Position numbers and translations under genes: made by a program. A stretch of 64,000 nt of DNA from Bacillus sp. SORGH_AS_0510 (GTDB lineage: Bacteria; Bacillota; Bacilli; Bacillales; Cytobacillaceae): positions 1,306,001 through 1,370,000 of the forward strand of contig NZ_JAUTAU010000001.1 in NCBI RefSeq assembly GCF_030818775.1, given 5' to 3'. The notes under the pieces were generated by a model. That model did not search any database and was not told where the DNA came from. It saw only the letters and a program-made list of their open reading frames with translations. Of this stretch, positions 27,098 to 36,130 are shown piece by piece. The first letter of the stretch is position 1. Each line of letters starts with the position of its first letter.

Positions 27098-28882
27098 ATG
27101 GCAAACCAAACAGAAAAAATTATTAAAGGCGGAAGCTTTTTAATTGAGGATGTTTCCTATAATCAGGTGTTTACACCAGAGGATTTTACAGATGAGCACA
27201 AAATGATTGCTAAAACAGCAGAGGACTTTGTGGAAAACAAAGTACTTCCACAAATTGAACACTTAGAAAACCATGAGTTTGATCGTACAGTAAAGCTTCT
27301 TAAGGAAATGGGTGAACTGGGTCTATTAGCAGCTGACGTACCAGAAGAATTTGATGGTCTAGGTCTAGATAAAATAACTTCTTCACTAATCACTGAAAAA
27401 ATGTCAAAAGCGGGCGGATTCTCCCTGTCCTATGGTGCCCATGTAGGTATTGGTTCATTACCTATCGTTTTATTCGGCAATGATGATCAAAAAGGCAAAT
27501 ATTTACCTGGCCTTGCTTCAGGTGAAAAGCTTGCTGCCTATGCATTAACTGAGCCAGGTTCAGGTTCCGATGCCCTTGGTGCAAAAACAACAGCAAAACT
27601 AAATGCAGAAGGCACACACTATATCCTAAACGGTGAAAAGCAATGGATTACAAACGCAGGCTTTGCCGATGTATTTGTCGTGTATGCAAAAGTAGATGGC
27701 GAACACTTCACTGCATTTATTGTTGAAAGAGAATTCCCTGGCGTTTCCACAGGCGCTGAAGAGAAGAAGATGGGGATTAAGAGTTCTTCCACTCGTACCC
27801 TAATTCTAGAAGATGTTCCTGTACCGGTAGAAAACCTATTGGGTGAATTTGGTAAAGGTCATGTAATTGCCTTTAATATCTTAAATATCGGCCGCTACAA
27901 GTTAGCTGTCGGAGGTGTAGGCGGTTCTAAGAACGCCTTTGAAATGACAGTAAAATACGCAAACGGACGTAAGCAATTTAAAACGCCAATCTCTCAATTT
28001 AACTTAACAAAAGAGAAATTTGGTACAATGGCATCCAAAATTTATGCAGCAGAAAGTGCTGTTTACCGTACAATTGGCTTATATGAAGATAACCAAGGAA
28101 AGCTCACTGATGAAGAAGCGAAAGATATTAAAAAAGTAGCTAATTCTATTGCTGAGTATGCCATTGAGTGTTCATTGAATAAATTCTTTAACAGTGAAGT
28201 GCTAGATTATGTAGTAGATGAAGGCGTTCAAATCCATGGTGGTTATGGATTCATGCAGGAATATCCAATTGAGAGAGCATACCGTGATTCTCGTATTAAC
28301 CGTATCTTCGAAGGTACAAACGAAATCAACCGCTTGTTAGTGCTTGGCACTTATCTCCGTAAAGCAATGAAGGGTGAGCTTCCATTATTCCAAAAGGCCA
28401 TGGCCCTTCAAGAGGAACTAATGATGCTTATGCCTGAAGAGCCAGGTGATGAGCCGCTAGCACAAGAGAAATATTTAGTGAAAAATGCAAAGAAAATCGG
28501 CTTGCTTGCAGCTGGTTTAGCCGCACAAAAATATGGCAAAGCCATTGAAAAAGAGCAAGAAATCTTCGTTAACATTGCAGATATCGTATCTAATGCTTAT
28601 GCTATGGAATCTGCCGTGTTACGTACAGAAAAAGCGATTGCAAAAGACGGCGTGGAAAAGAGCAAGCAAAAGCTTCTTTACACACAAATCTTCTGCCAAG
28701 AAGCATTTAATAAAATTGAGGCAGATGCAAAAGAAACACTTGTTGCCGTTGAACATGGAGATACTTTACGCATGATGCTGTCATCTCTTCGCAAATTTAC
28801 TCGCCATACGCCGATCAACGTGGTAGCGAAAAAACGTGAAGCAGCAGACGTAATTATTGAAGCAGAACGTTATATTGTTTAA
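27098..28882 (+). CDS. fadE: Acyl-CoA dehydrogenase FadE
   Basis: 594 residues, the long acyl-CoA dehydrogenase type with an extra C-terminal helical domain (about 420-590). Signatures: YALTEPGSGSDA, HIHGGYGFMQEYP region near 385 and RIFEGTNEINR near 405. FAD-dependent first step of beta-oxidation. Preceded by AGGAGG; a GC-rich hairpin (27041-27065) lies in the fadA-fadE gap. Ends the operon. Confidence 0.95.
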   Translation: MANQTEKIIKGGSFLIEDVSYNQVFTPEDFTDEHKMIAKTAEDFVENKVLPQIEHLENHEFDRTVKLLKEMGELGLLAADVPEEFDGLGLDKITSSLITEKMSKAGGFSLSYGAHVGIGSLPIVLFGNDDQKGKYLPGLASGEKLAAYALTEPGSGSDALGAKTTAKLNAEGTHYILNGEKQWITNAGFADVFVVYAKVDGEHFTAFIVEREFPGVSTGAEEKKMGIKSSSTRTLILEDVPVPVENLLGEFGKGHVIAFNILNIGRYKLAVGGVGGSKNAFEMTVKYANGRKQFKTPISQFNLTKEKFGTMASKIYAAESAVYRTIGLYEDNQGKLTDEEAKDIKKVANSIAEYAIECSLNKFFNSEVLDYVVDEGVQIHGGYGFMQEYPIERAYRDSRINRIFEGTNEINRLLVLGTYLRKAMKGELPLFQKAMALQEELMMLMPEEPGDEPLAQEKYLVKNAKKIGLLAAGLAAQKYGKAIEKEQEIFVNIADIVSNAYAMESAVLRTEKAIAKDGVEKSKQKLLYTQIFCQEAFNKIEADAKETLVAVEHGDTLRMMLSSLRKFTRHTPINVVAKKREAADVIIEAERYIV

Positions 28883-28893
28883 TCTAACTTTTA

Positions 28894-28933
28894 AGGGTTC
28901 CCTTTATGTTTGAAGGGAGCCCATATTTTTTTA
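28894..28933 (+). terminator. Terminator of fadNAE
   Basis: GGGTTCCCTT and GAAGGGAGCCC pair around TATGTTT; AT then seven T residues follow. Confidence 0.87.
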
Positions 28934-29034
28934 TAAAATTATCGTAGAAAAAGCAGGAGTATTTACGAAATTAGTCGAATCTTAATTTTGGTACATATTT
29001 TTTGCATTAGGATTTTGAAAAACGTTATGATAAT

Positions 29035-29064
29035 ATTCAAATGACGTTTGTGCGTCATTTGAAT
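29035..29064. promoter_or_regulatory. Perfect 12-bp inverted repeat upstream of yusI
   Basis: ATTCAAATGACG and CGTCATTTGAAT flank TTTGTG, 25 bp before the yusI start. No T-run follows on either strand, so it is more likely an operator or mRNA leader hairpin than a terminator. Which protein binds is unknown. Confidence 0.6.
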
Positions 29065-29088
29065 TAGTGGGAAAAGGCGGTGAAACTT

Positions 29089-29445
29089 TTGTCTCTTACT
29101 TTTTACTGGTATCCAAAATGCGGCACATGTCGAAACGCAAAAAAATGGCTGGATGCCCATCATCTTTCCTATGAAGAAGTACATATTGTGGAACATCCCC
29201 CAACTCGTGAGCAATTGCAGGATCTTTATGAAAAAAGTGGTCTTGAACTAAAAAAATTCTTTAATACAAGCGGTATGAAATATCGTGAATTAGGGATAAA
29301 GGATAAGATGAAGACTGCCACAGAGGAAGAACTGCTAGCATTACTCGCTTCCGATGGGATGTTAATCAAACGGCCGATTTTGACGGATGGCGAACGAGTC
29401 ACCGTAGGCTTTAAAGAAGAAGAGTATGAAAAAATGTGGTTATAA
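29089..29445 (+). CDS. yusI: ArsC/Spx-family protein YusI
   Basis: 118 residues from the TTG at 29089, eight bases after AAGGCGG; the GTG at 29080 abuts the site. Thioredoxin-fold ArsC/Spx family with C11-GT-C14 near the N-terminus (YWYPKCGTC) and FFNTSGMKYRELGI, DGMLIKRPIL in the C-terminal half. Related to arsenate reductase and Spx, but the actual role is unknown; probably a cytoplasmic thiol redox protein. Confidence 0.88.
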   Translation: MSLTFYWYPKCGTCRNAKKWLDAHHLSYEEVHIVEHPPTREQLQDLYEKSGLELKKFFNTSGMKYRELGIKDKMKTATEEELLALLASDGMLIKRPILTDGERVTVGFKEEEYEKMWL

Positions 29446-29473
29446 CCCGCTCTTCTGTTCCTGACTCATTGAA

Positions 29474-29489
29474 ATCGAATTCATTCGAT
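29474..29489. promoter_or_regulatory. Short palindrome upstream of gcvH
   Basis: ATCGAAT and ATTCGAT separated by TC, about 40 bp before the gcvH start. It could be a protein-binding site; chance is not excluded. Confidence 0.3.
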
Positions 29490-29530
29490 GATAGATTTTT
29501 TAGAAAAAAACAATGGAGGGATTTAAGCTA

Positions 29531-29914
29531 ATGAGTACACCAAAAGAATTACGTTATTCAGAAGAGCACGAATGGGTAAAGGTTGAAGGGGAAAGAGTTC
29601 GCGTTGGTATCACTGATTTTGCTCAACATGAGCTAGGAGATATCGTTTTCGTTGAACTACCAGAAGTGGGTACTGAAGTATCAGCTGATGAAGCATTTGG
29701 TAGCGTAGAGTCTGTTAAAACTGTTTCTGAACTATACGCACCAGTGAGTGGAAAAGTGGTAGAAGTAAACGAAGATTTAAATGACAGCCCTGAATTCGTT
29801 AACGAATCTCCATATGAAAAAGCATGGATGATTGTAATTGAGCTTTCTGACAGCAGCGAAGTAGAAAAACTAATGACTGCTGAACAATACGATGGAATGA
29901 TTAAACAAGACTAA
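29531..29914 (+). CDS. gcvH: Glycine cleavage system H protein
   Basis: 127 residues from the ATG at 29531 (GGAGGG site). Lipoyl carrier with the attachment Lys63 in [13 protein letters not shown]. It shuttles the methylamine group between P, T and L proteins and in Bacillus is the relay through which lipoate synthesis and transfer proceed; lipA lies 21 kb downstream. Separate from gcvT/gcvP, as in B. subtilis. Confidence 0.96.
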   Translation: MSTPKELRYSEEHEWVKVEGERVRVGITDFAQHELGDIVFVELPEVGTEVSADEAFGSVESVKTVSELYAPVSGKVVEVNEDLNDSPEFVNESPYEKAWMIVIELSDSSEVEKLMTAEQYDGMIKQD

Positions 29915-29924
29915 TCATCTTAAG

Positions 29925-29953
29925 AAAGGCACCTTATATTAAAGGTGCTTTTT
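29925..29953 (+). terminator. Terminator of gcvH
   Basis: AAAGGCACCTT and AAAGGTGCTTTTT form a stem around a short AT loop with a T-run. Confidence 0.85.
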
Positions 29954-30054
29954 CTCTTTTATAGTATAGAAGTCCCTCTTTTAATAATTATTTCCACGAT
30001 TTCTTCTACTAAAATGGGGAAACTAAACGTAAATATATTAAAGAAGGTGGACAT

Positions 30055-30294
30055 ATGTCATTAAAACAGCAAAAGGTAGATGTGACCGATCGGGTAGTAG
30101 GAAAAATTAAAAATGGAGAAATCGAACTTTTCTTAGAATCCACAAGCATTGGTAAGATTAAATTGCCTGAGAATATGCAATATGAACTGGAGCATCATTA
30201 TGAAGCAGACCAGCAAAAAATTTATCAGCATGTAACCGTCACAGACCAACCCGATGCCAAATATACCGATTGTGACGAAGGCGGTTGGTGTTAA
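30055..30294 (+). CDS. yusG: YusG-like conserved small protein
   Basis: 79 residues, acidic, ending in DCDEGGWC. The size, QQKVDVTDRVVGKI start and the DAKYTDCD...GWC end match YusG of B. subtilis, which sits between gcvH and yusF as here. Function unknown. AGAAGGTGG site precedes the ATG. Confidence 0.82.
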   Translation: MSLKQQKVDVTDRVVGKIKNGEIELFLESTSIGKIKLPENMQYELEHHYEADQQKIYQHVTVTDQPDAKYTDCDEGGWC

Positions 30295-30444
30295 CTAAGC
30301 ATTCTTGTTGCAGCCATTGTACATGAGCAAATACCTATTTTTAAGAAGACAATAATGATATAGTTAACATACTAACAAGTAGGCACACGTTATGAGAAAT
30401 TTAGAATATGTTAACATAAACAACTTCTATTACAGGTGATGGAT

Positions 30445-30801
30445 ATGAATGATTCGTATGTTGACAAAGTTCTTATTGTCGAAGGAAAGTCAGATAAAAA
30501 TAAGGTAAAAAGTATTGTAAAGGAACCGGTTGAAATCATTTGTACGAATGGAACCATCAGTGTTTCGAAGCTCGATGAATTAATTGAGTTTCTTGAAGAT
30601 AAGGATGTTTACATTCTTGTTGATGCCGATCAAGCAGGTGAGAAACTCCGTAAGCAATTTAAGCGAGAATTTCCACATGCTGAACATATATATATCGATC
30701 GGATGTATCGTGAGGTCGCAACGGCACCAGTTCAGCATTTAGCGACGGTCCTTTTAGGCGCGAACATCGATGTGCATACTGAGTTTTTAGAAATGGGATA
30801 A
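30445..30801 (+). CDS. yusF: Toprim-domain protein YusF
   Basis: 118 residues from the ATG at 30445 (AGGTG site six bases upstream). A stand-alone Toprim fold: VLIVEGKSDK (catalytic Glu) and YILVDADQAGEKLR (DxD metal ligands). Related to RNase M5-like Toprim proteins; possibly acts on nucleic acid, but no substrate is known. Six bases before yusE, so probably cotranscribed. Confidence 0.88.
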   Translation: MNDSYVDKVLIVEGKSDKNKVKSIVKEPVEIICTNGTISVSKLDELIEFLEDKDVYILVDADQAGEKLRKQFKREFPHAEHIYIDRMYREVATAPVQHLATVLLGANIDVHTEFLEMG

Positions 30802-30807
30802 CGAGTA

Positions 30808-31113
30808 ATGAACGAATGGAACCACAATGATTATGTTAATTTCCTTGAAAGGAAGTCAACAGGACTTATCTATTTCTATACCCCGCTCTGCGGTACCTGT
30901 CAGCTGGCATCAAAGATGCTGCTTGTGGTTGAAGAGCTGGTAGTAATTGAAATGGGAAAAATGAACTTAAACTTTTATCCGCAATTGGCGAAGGAATTGG
31001 CGATAGAAAGCGTACCTTGCCTGCTATTTATAAAAGACGGCATGGTAGTAGAAACGCTGTATGCTTTTCATTCTGTTCCGTTTTTGTTGGATAAAATTAA
31101 GAGTTATATTTAG
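30808..31113 (+). CDS. yusE: Thioredoxin-like protein YusE
   Basis: 101 residues; thioredoxin fold with active site CGTC in FYTPLCGTCQLASKM and the cis-Pro loop IESVPCLLF. A cytoplasmic thiol-disulfide protein of unknown partner. Follows yusF by six bases and is closed by a terminator. Confidence 0.88.
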   Translation: MNEWNHNDYVNFLERKSTGLIYFYTPLCGTCQLASKMLLVVEELVVIEMGKMNLNFYPQLAKELAIESVPCLLFIKDGMVVETLYAFHSVPFLLDKIKSYI

Positions 31114-31116
31114 TGA

Positions 31117-31144
31117 AGCAGATACCTAGGGGTGTCTGCTTTTT
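31117..31144 (+). terminator. Terminator of yusF-yusE
   Basis: AGCAGATACC and GGTGTCTGCT pair around a four-base loop; TTTT follows. Confidence 0.85.
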
Positions 31145-31208
31145 ACTTTTGTTGGAAATTTGAGCGAATACAGTTGGACTTTATAGCCTCACAGAGCCCA
31201 AATGAGCA

Positions 31209-32611
31209 AGTATCGGAATTGTGAAAGGTTCACAAATCCCGTAGCCTCCGAAAAAGAGTGAGTATGGGAAATGTGAAAGGTTCACAAATCCCGTAGACTC
31301 GGAAAAAGAGCGAGTATGGGAAATGTGAAAGGCTCACAAATCCCGTAGCCTCCGAAAAAGAGCGAGTATGGGAAATGTGAAAAGTTCACAAATCCCGTAG
31401 CCTCCGAAAAAGAGTGAGTATGGGAATTGTGAAAGGTTCACAAATCCCGTAGCCTCCGAAAAAGAGCGAGTATGGGAATTGTGAAAGGTTCACAAATCCC
31501 GTAGCCTCCGAAAAAGAGCGAGTATGGGAAATGTGAAAGGCTCACAAATCCCGTAGCCTCCGAAAAAGAGTGAGTATGGGAATTGTGAAGGGCTCACAAA
31601 TCCCGTAGCCTCTAAAAAAGAGTGAGTATGGGAATTGTGAAAGGCTCACAAATCCCGTAGCCTCCGAAAAAGAGTGAGTATGGGAATTGTGAAAGGTTCA
31701 CAAATCCCGTAGCCTCCGAAAAAGAGTGAGTATGGGAAATGTGAAAGGTTCACAAATCCCGTAGACTCCGAAAAAGAGTGAGTATGGGAAATGTGAAAGG
31801 TTCACAAATCCCGTATTCTCGGAAAAAGAGCGAGCATGGGAAATGTGAAAGGTTCACAATTCCCGTAGACTCCGAAAAAGAGTGAGTATGGGAAATGTGA
31901 AAGGTTCACAAATCCCGTAGCCTCCAAAAAAGAGCGAGTATGGGAAATGTGAAAGGTTCACAAATCCCGTAGCCTCCAAAAAAGAGCGAGTATGGGAAAT
32001 GTGAAAGGTTCACAAATCCCGTAGCCTCCAAAAAAGAGCGAGTATGGGAAATGTGAAAGGTTCACAAATCCCGTAGCCTCCGAAAAAGAGTGAGTATGGG
32101 AAATGTGAAAGGTTCACAAATCCCGTAGCCTCTAAAAAAGAGTGAGTATGGGAAATGTGAAAGGTTCACAAATCCCGTATTCTCGGAAAAAGAGCGAGCA
32201 TGGGAAATGTGAAAGGTTCACAATTCCCGTAGACTCCGAAAAAGAGCGAGCATGGGAAATGTGAAAGGTTCACAAATCCCGTAGACTCCGAAAAAGAGCG
32301 AGTATGGGAAATGTGAAAGGTTCACAAATCCCGTAGCCTTCGAAAAGAGCGAGTATGGGAAATGTGAAAGGTTCACAAATCCCGTAGCCTCGGAAAAAGC
32401 GCGAGTATGGGAAATGTGAAAGGTTCACAAATCCCGTAGCCTCCAAAAAAGAGCGAGTATGGGAAATGTGAAAGGTGCACAAATCCCGTAGACTCCGAAA
32501 AAGAGCGAGTATGGGAAATGTGAAAGGTTCACAAATCCCGTAGCCTCCAAAAAAGAGCGAGTATGGGAAATGTGAAAGGTGCACAAATCCCGTAGTTCCC
32601 GAAAAAGAGGA
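31209..32611. repeat. Large 52-bp tandem array, 27 units
   Basis: AGTATGGG-type starts recur from 31209 to 32560 every 52 bp, with one 51-bp unit near 32345 (one A lost). Each unit has near-palindromic arms TATGGGAAATGTGAA and TTCACAAATCCCGTA around AGG, then CCTCCGAAAAAGAGCGAG. Variants change a few positions (T/A in GGGAAT, GCCT/GACT, GAGT/GAGC). There are no unique spacers, so it is not CRISPR. A diverged half unit lies before 31209. It occupies most of the 31114-32676 gap between convergent genes; open frames inside it are periodic artefacts. Confidence 0.95.
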
Positions 32612-32676
32612 AAAATCATAACCCGAGTAATATCAGCATACCCTTTTCTATTATTAGTTCCGTGGAAAAACTAATT

Positions 32677-33591
32677 CTATTTAATAAAAATAAATTCTTT
32701 CTTTCCAAGAGCATCACAGTTCTTCTTTAAAACCCTTAAAAAAGTCTTCTTTGAATCCAGCACTTGAAACCAGTCATGAATCACATTGGTTGTTATTTTT
32801 TCATTTGGAAAAAGTAAACTAAATTCATTTACTCCCCTCAATATAGAGCTGTCAAGACCTTCTGTATAACCGCAAACACCACAAACTAATTTTTTGCCTA
32901 AAACAGTAACGTTAAAGGAATGGCATAAACAACAATTTATTCCTTTCTTAACAGAATGCCAATCATAAGGGGGAATCTTGTCCTTGTTAAAATCAGTTCG
33001 GTGCATAGAAACTAATTGGTCAGCTAACCTTTTGTGATGGGCTGTTAATGTCGAAGGATGATTGTTCAATTTTTTCATAAATTGATTAAGCTGATTTGGG
33101 TAAATAATAGGTTCGTCAAGAGGAGCTTGATATAAATAAAACTCGGGGTTAATAAAAACTACATACGCCTTAATAGGGTTTCGATAGCCAAGAGATTGGA
33201 GCAGCTGCCGAAGTAAGGATTCACTTCTCTCTATTTGCAGTAAAGCGTTTGTAATTTCCTTTTTATAGATGGTGTAGAATCTACCGGATTCATAATAATA
33301 ATCACCTTCATAATTCTTTACTTCGAAAAGATAGATTGGTTCTTGAGTAACTATAATAGAATCTATTTGGAATTTAGTACCACTGGTTTCTAAAAATAAA
33401 TCGTTAAGTATTAAACTTTTACATTTCAACATTGCAGTCAATATATCAAATGCCACCTCGCCCTCATACCCCTTTTCGAGGTTGTGATATGATTTTTTGT
33501 ATTTATCTGTTAAAGTCATTCGTTGGGAAAGCAATTTTAATATTTTTAATTCCACTGATTCGCACCGCTCTTTATAAGCCACATAGTCCAC
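32677..33591 (-). CDS. NERD-domain protein with C-terminal zinc ribbon
   Basis: 304 residues. N-terminal NERD (nuclease-related) domain about 35-160 with GYEGE (41-45), D77 in FQIDSIIV and E90-V-K92 in LFEVKN, the restriction-endonuclease-like core. C-terminal zinc ribbon C220/C221-C223...C237-x2-C240. It may process or bind DNA; many Bacillus genomes hold several such genes and their role is unknown. It has no counterpart at this place in B. subtilis, so it is a lineage-specific insertion beside the big repeat array. Confidence 0.82.
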   Translation of the reverse strand: MDYVAYKERCESVELKILKLLSQRMTLTDKYKKSYHNLEKGYEGEVAFDILTAMLKCKSLILNDLFLETSGTKFQIDSIIVTQEPIYLFEVKNYEGDYYYESGRFYTIYKKEITNALLQIERSESLLRQLLQSLGYRNPIKAYVVFINPEFYLYQAPLDEPIIYPNQLNQFMKKLNNHPSTLTAHHKRLADQLVSMHRTDFNKDKIPPYDWHSVKKGINCCLCHSFNVTVLGKKLVCGVCGYTEGLDSSILRGVNEFSLLFPNEKITTNVIHDWFQVLDSKKTFLRVLKKNCDALGKKEFIFIK

Positions 33592-33808
33592 ATCCTCAAA
33601 AAAATTAACCGTGCCATTATCCTAAGTTTAATTGACAAACACTACAAAAAACTGTGACCAAATACCGACATTTCATAAACCCCAAGCATCCGACATATTT
33701 CTCAGGAAATTTTACCCGTAGCCCATATATTGTCGAGCGATTATAAAAGGAATTCCGCTCCTATTGCTGAATAGTTTAGGTATAAGAGTATAGACCGGAG
33801 TGGTAAAA
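33592..33808. other. Divergent promoter region NERD gene / yusD
   Basis: 217 bp, AT-rich. No strong palindrome or riboswitch seen; presumably carries both promoters. Confidence 0.5.
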
Positions 33809-34162
33809 ATGATTGAGGAAATTCAAAAATTTCTAGTGAAAATGCAACAACAGGAGCATGTGTATCCTTTAATTCGTCAGGCAGATGTCCATATAAATCT
33901 TCGTTGCGACCAGCAACTAGTCCAGCTAGTAATAAAAAATGGAGCAGTATTTATTCTCCAAAATCCATCTGAGCATCAAGTGGGCTATGAAATTAGAGGC
34001 AGCGATTTATCAATGAAACAACTAGTTGAAGGTGCGACAAGGCTGCGAGTACTTGAACAAAAAGAGGAAATAAAAGTAGATGCACCGTTAAGAATTACCT
34101 TATTACTTGAGTCTCTTTTTTATTTAACAAAAGCACAGGAAGATTTTGCGAAAATTATTTGA
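33809..34162 (+). CDS. yusD: SCP2-like sterol-carrier-fold protein YusD
   Basis: 117 residues from the ATG at 33809, eight bases after GGAG; an upstream GTG at 33800 overlaps that site. The SCP2 fold is suggested by alternating hydrophobic strands (VQLVIKNGAVFILQ) and length. Named by similarity in size and place to B. subtilis YusD near metNPQ and yusE. Function unknown; perhaps lipid or acyl binding. Confidence 0.72.
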   Translation: MIEEIQKFLVKMQQQEHVYPLIRQADVHINLRCDQQLVQLVIKNGAVFILQNPSEHQVGYEIRGSDLSMKQLVEGATRLRVLEQKEEIKVDAPLRITLLLESLFYLTKAQEDFAKII

Positions 34163-34171
34163 ATAAAAGTA

Positions 34172-34200
34172 TTGACGGTCTTTCTGACATCCTGTATTGT
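34172..34200 (+). promoter_or_regulatory. Sigma-A promoter of the metY riboswitch transcript
   Basis: TTGACG, a 17-bp spacer and TATTGT, about 45 bp before the S-box starts. Confidence 0.75.
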
Positions 34201-34242
34201 ATTATTTAAATATTCTATCAATTAAAACAATCACATAAACAT

Positions 34243-34380
34243 TCTTATCAAGAGTGGCGGAGGGACTGGCCCTTTGAAGCCCGGCAACCGGTTTATTCAC
34301 GGTGCTAAATCCAGCAGAGCATAAAGCTCTGAAAGATAAGAAGAGAGACCCCCTCTTCTTATGAAGCGGGGGTTTTTGTT
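34243..34380 (+). ncRNA. SAM (S-box) riboswitch upstream of metY
   Basis: TCTTATCAAGAGTGGCGGAGGGA, then CTGGCCC and GAAGCCCGGCAACC are the P1/P2 and kink-turn/SAM-site consensus of the S-box. Further stems (CGGTTTATTCACGGTGC, CAGAGC...GCTCTG) and a final terminator CCCCC-CTTC/GAAG-GGGGG + TTTTT (34347-34378) follow. High SAM would terminate transcription before metY. Confidence 0.95.
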
Positions 34381-34408
34381 TATTATTGTTTAAAGGAGGA
34401 GCAGGTAA

Positions 34409-35725
34409 ATGGGAGAAAGTCAAAAAAAGTATCGCTTTGAAACATTAAGTGTTCATGGAGGATTGGCTCCAGATCCAGTAACAGGTGCTCGTGCCGTTCC
34501 TATCTATCAAAACAATGCCTATCAATTTAAAAATACTGAACATGCGGCTAATCTTTTTAGCTTAGCAGAACCAGGCTACATATATACTCGAATCCACAAT
34601 CCAACGACTACCGTATTCGAAGAAAGAGTAGCACTTCTTGAAGGCGGAGTAGGATCATTGGCTGTGGCAAGCGGCATGGCTGCTATTACACTTGCAATCC
34701 TCAACGTGGCTGAAGCGGGAGATGAAATTGTAGCTGCTTCCAACCTTTACGGTGGAACCTATAATTTGTTTGCAGTAACCCTTCCAAAATACGGCATTAA
34801 GGTGAACTTTGTTGATGCAGAAAATCCTGAAAACTTCCGTGCAGCAATCACCCCGAAAACAAAGGCTGTTTTTGCAGAAACAATTGGGAATCCAAGCTTG
34901 CGTGTCCTGGATATTGAAAAGGTAGCAGAGATTGCTCATGAGGCGGGGGTACCTCTAATTATTGATAACACCTTTGCTACGCCGTATTTATGCAGACCAA
35001 TTGAGTTTGGGGCTGACATTGTGGTTCACTCAGCAACCAAGTGGTTGTTAGGAAATGGTACAACAACAGGAGGTATCATTGTTGATGGAGGGAAATTCGA
35101 TTGGAATTCTTCCAGATTTCCTGGCTTTACAACTCCTGATGCAAGCTACCATGATCTTGTCTATGCAGAGGCATTAGGTGCCCTAGCCTATATCGTAAAG
35201 GCGCGTGTACAGTTATTACGTGACCTAGGTCCGGCTTTAAGCCCGCAAAACTCCTTCCAATTTACGTTGGGATTAGAGACACTACATGTCCGAATGAAGG
35301 AGCATGTAGCTAATTCAAAAACCATTGTCGAATATTTATTAAACCACCCTGCAGTAGATTGGGTATCCTATCCTGGGCATCCATCACATCCTGATTATGA
35401 ATTAGCGAAAAAATACTTACCAAAAGGTGCAGGTTCCATGGTTGTTTTTGGCATAAAAGGTGGAAAAGAAGCAGGGGCAAAGCTGATTGATTCCCTTTCC
35501 CTGTGGGCCCATGTAGCTAATGTGGGTGACGCAAAAAGCTTAATCATTCATCCGGCAAGTACAACGCATCAACAATTAGATGCGGAAGGACTCAGGGCGG
35601 CTGGTGTTTCAGAGGATTTAATCCGTCTTTCAATCGGGATTGAGAATGTCGAGGACTTAATTGACGATCTTGAATCAGCTATTGAAACAGCAACAGGTCT
35701 GGTATCAGCGAAAGCCAATGCTTAA
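34409..35725 (+). CDS. metY: O-acetylhomoserine sulfhydrylase (MetY type)
   Basis: 438 residues, PLP-dependent Cys/Met metabolism family of the long O-acetylhomoserine aminocarboxypropyltransferase type. Signatures: [31 protein letters not shown] and the Schiff-base Lys in [17 protein letters not shown]. It makes homocysteine from O-acetylhomoserine and sulfide. Controlled by the S-box directly upstream. B. subtilis lacks this gene here, so it is a methionine-pathway insertion beside metNPQ. Confidence 0.93.
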   Translation: MGESQKKYRFETLSVHGGLAPDPVTGARAVPIYQNNAYQFKNTEHAANLFSLAEPGYIYTRIHNPTTTVFEERVALLEGGVGSLAVASGMAAITLAILNVAEAGDEIVAASNLYGGTYNLFAVTLPKYGIKVNFVDAENPENFRAAITPKTKAVFAETIGNPSLRVLDIEKVAEIAHEAGVPLIIDNTFATPYLCRPIEFGADIVVHSATKWLLGNGTTTGGIIVDGGKFDWNSSRFPGFTTPDASYHDLVYAEALGALAYIVKARVQLLRDLGPALSPQNSFQFTLGLETLHVRMKEHVANSKTIVEYLLNHPAVDWVSYPGHPSHPDYELAKKYLPKGAGSMVVFGIKGGKEAGAKLIDSLSLWAHVANVGDAKSLIIHPASTTHQQLDAEGLRAAGVSEDLIRLSIGIENVEDLIDDLESAIETATGLVSAKANA

Positions 35726-35766
35726 ATTTTCCAGATGAAAAAATAGAAAATGTAAAGATATTTTTA

Positions 35767-35795
35767 TTGACACCCCTTTTTATCCATGATACGAT
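35767..35795 (+). promoter_or_regulatory. Sigma-A promoter of the metNPQ riboswitch transcript
   Basis: TTGACA, a 17-bp spacer and TACGAT, about 65 bp before the S-box. Confidence 0.78.
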
Positions 35796-35859
35796 AGCTT
35801 TCGTGTTAAAAGATTACTTAATTTGACTAATCTGTTAATTGAATATAGATGCTGTAAGC

Positions 35860-36018
35860 TCTTATCAAGAGAGGTGGAGGGATGTGCCCGATGAAGCCCG
35901 GCAACCGTCAATGTTACATTGAAATGGTGCCAATTCACACAAAGCGATTGCTTTGGGAGATGGGAGAAAGGTCTATTTTACTAATGCCTTTCTGCCTGTG
36001 CAGGAAGGCTTTTTATTT
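35860..36018 (+). ncRNA. SAM (S-box) riboswitch upstream of metNPQ
   Basis: CTTATCAAGAGAGGTGGAGGGA, then GCCCGATGAAGCCCGGCAACC, the S-box core; P3 and P4 stems follow, and the terminator GCCTTTCTGC/GCAGGAAGGC + TTTTT at 35986-36014. A second, divergent S-box 1.6 kb from the first, so metY and metNPQ respond independently to SAM. Confidence 0.95.
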
Positions 36019-36130
36019 TCCTAAAATAGAATCTTTTCATCTAAACAGTCAAACTCTATATATAAACAACTAGTCATATGATATTCTTTCTGAATTTTAG
36101 ATAAATAGGATAAAAAGCGGGTGATTACAA

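Noticed and set aside
25002..27104. Long minus-strand open frames opposite fadN and fadA
   Set aside because: Antisense shadows of conserved enzymes; no independent domain or start signal.
29446..29530. Glycine riboswitch upstream of gcvH
   Set aside because: Only 85 bp are available and none of the glycine aptamer core is visible.
31209..32611. CRISPR array
   Set aside because: Units are contiguous 52-mers with no unique spacers and no cas genes nearby.
32270..32619. Two minus-strand open frames encoding FPYS/GICEPFTFPILALF peptide repeats
   Set aside because: They are translations of the 52-bp repeat; no ribosome site, and the peptide merely echoes the DNA period.
34202..34423. Minus-strand open frame across the S-box
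   Set aside because: It covers the riboswitch and its terminator, which explain the sequence fully.
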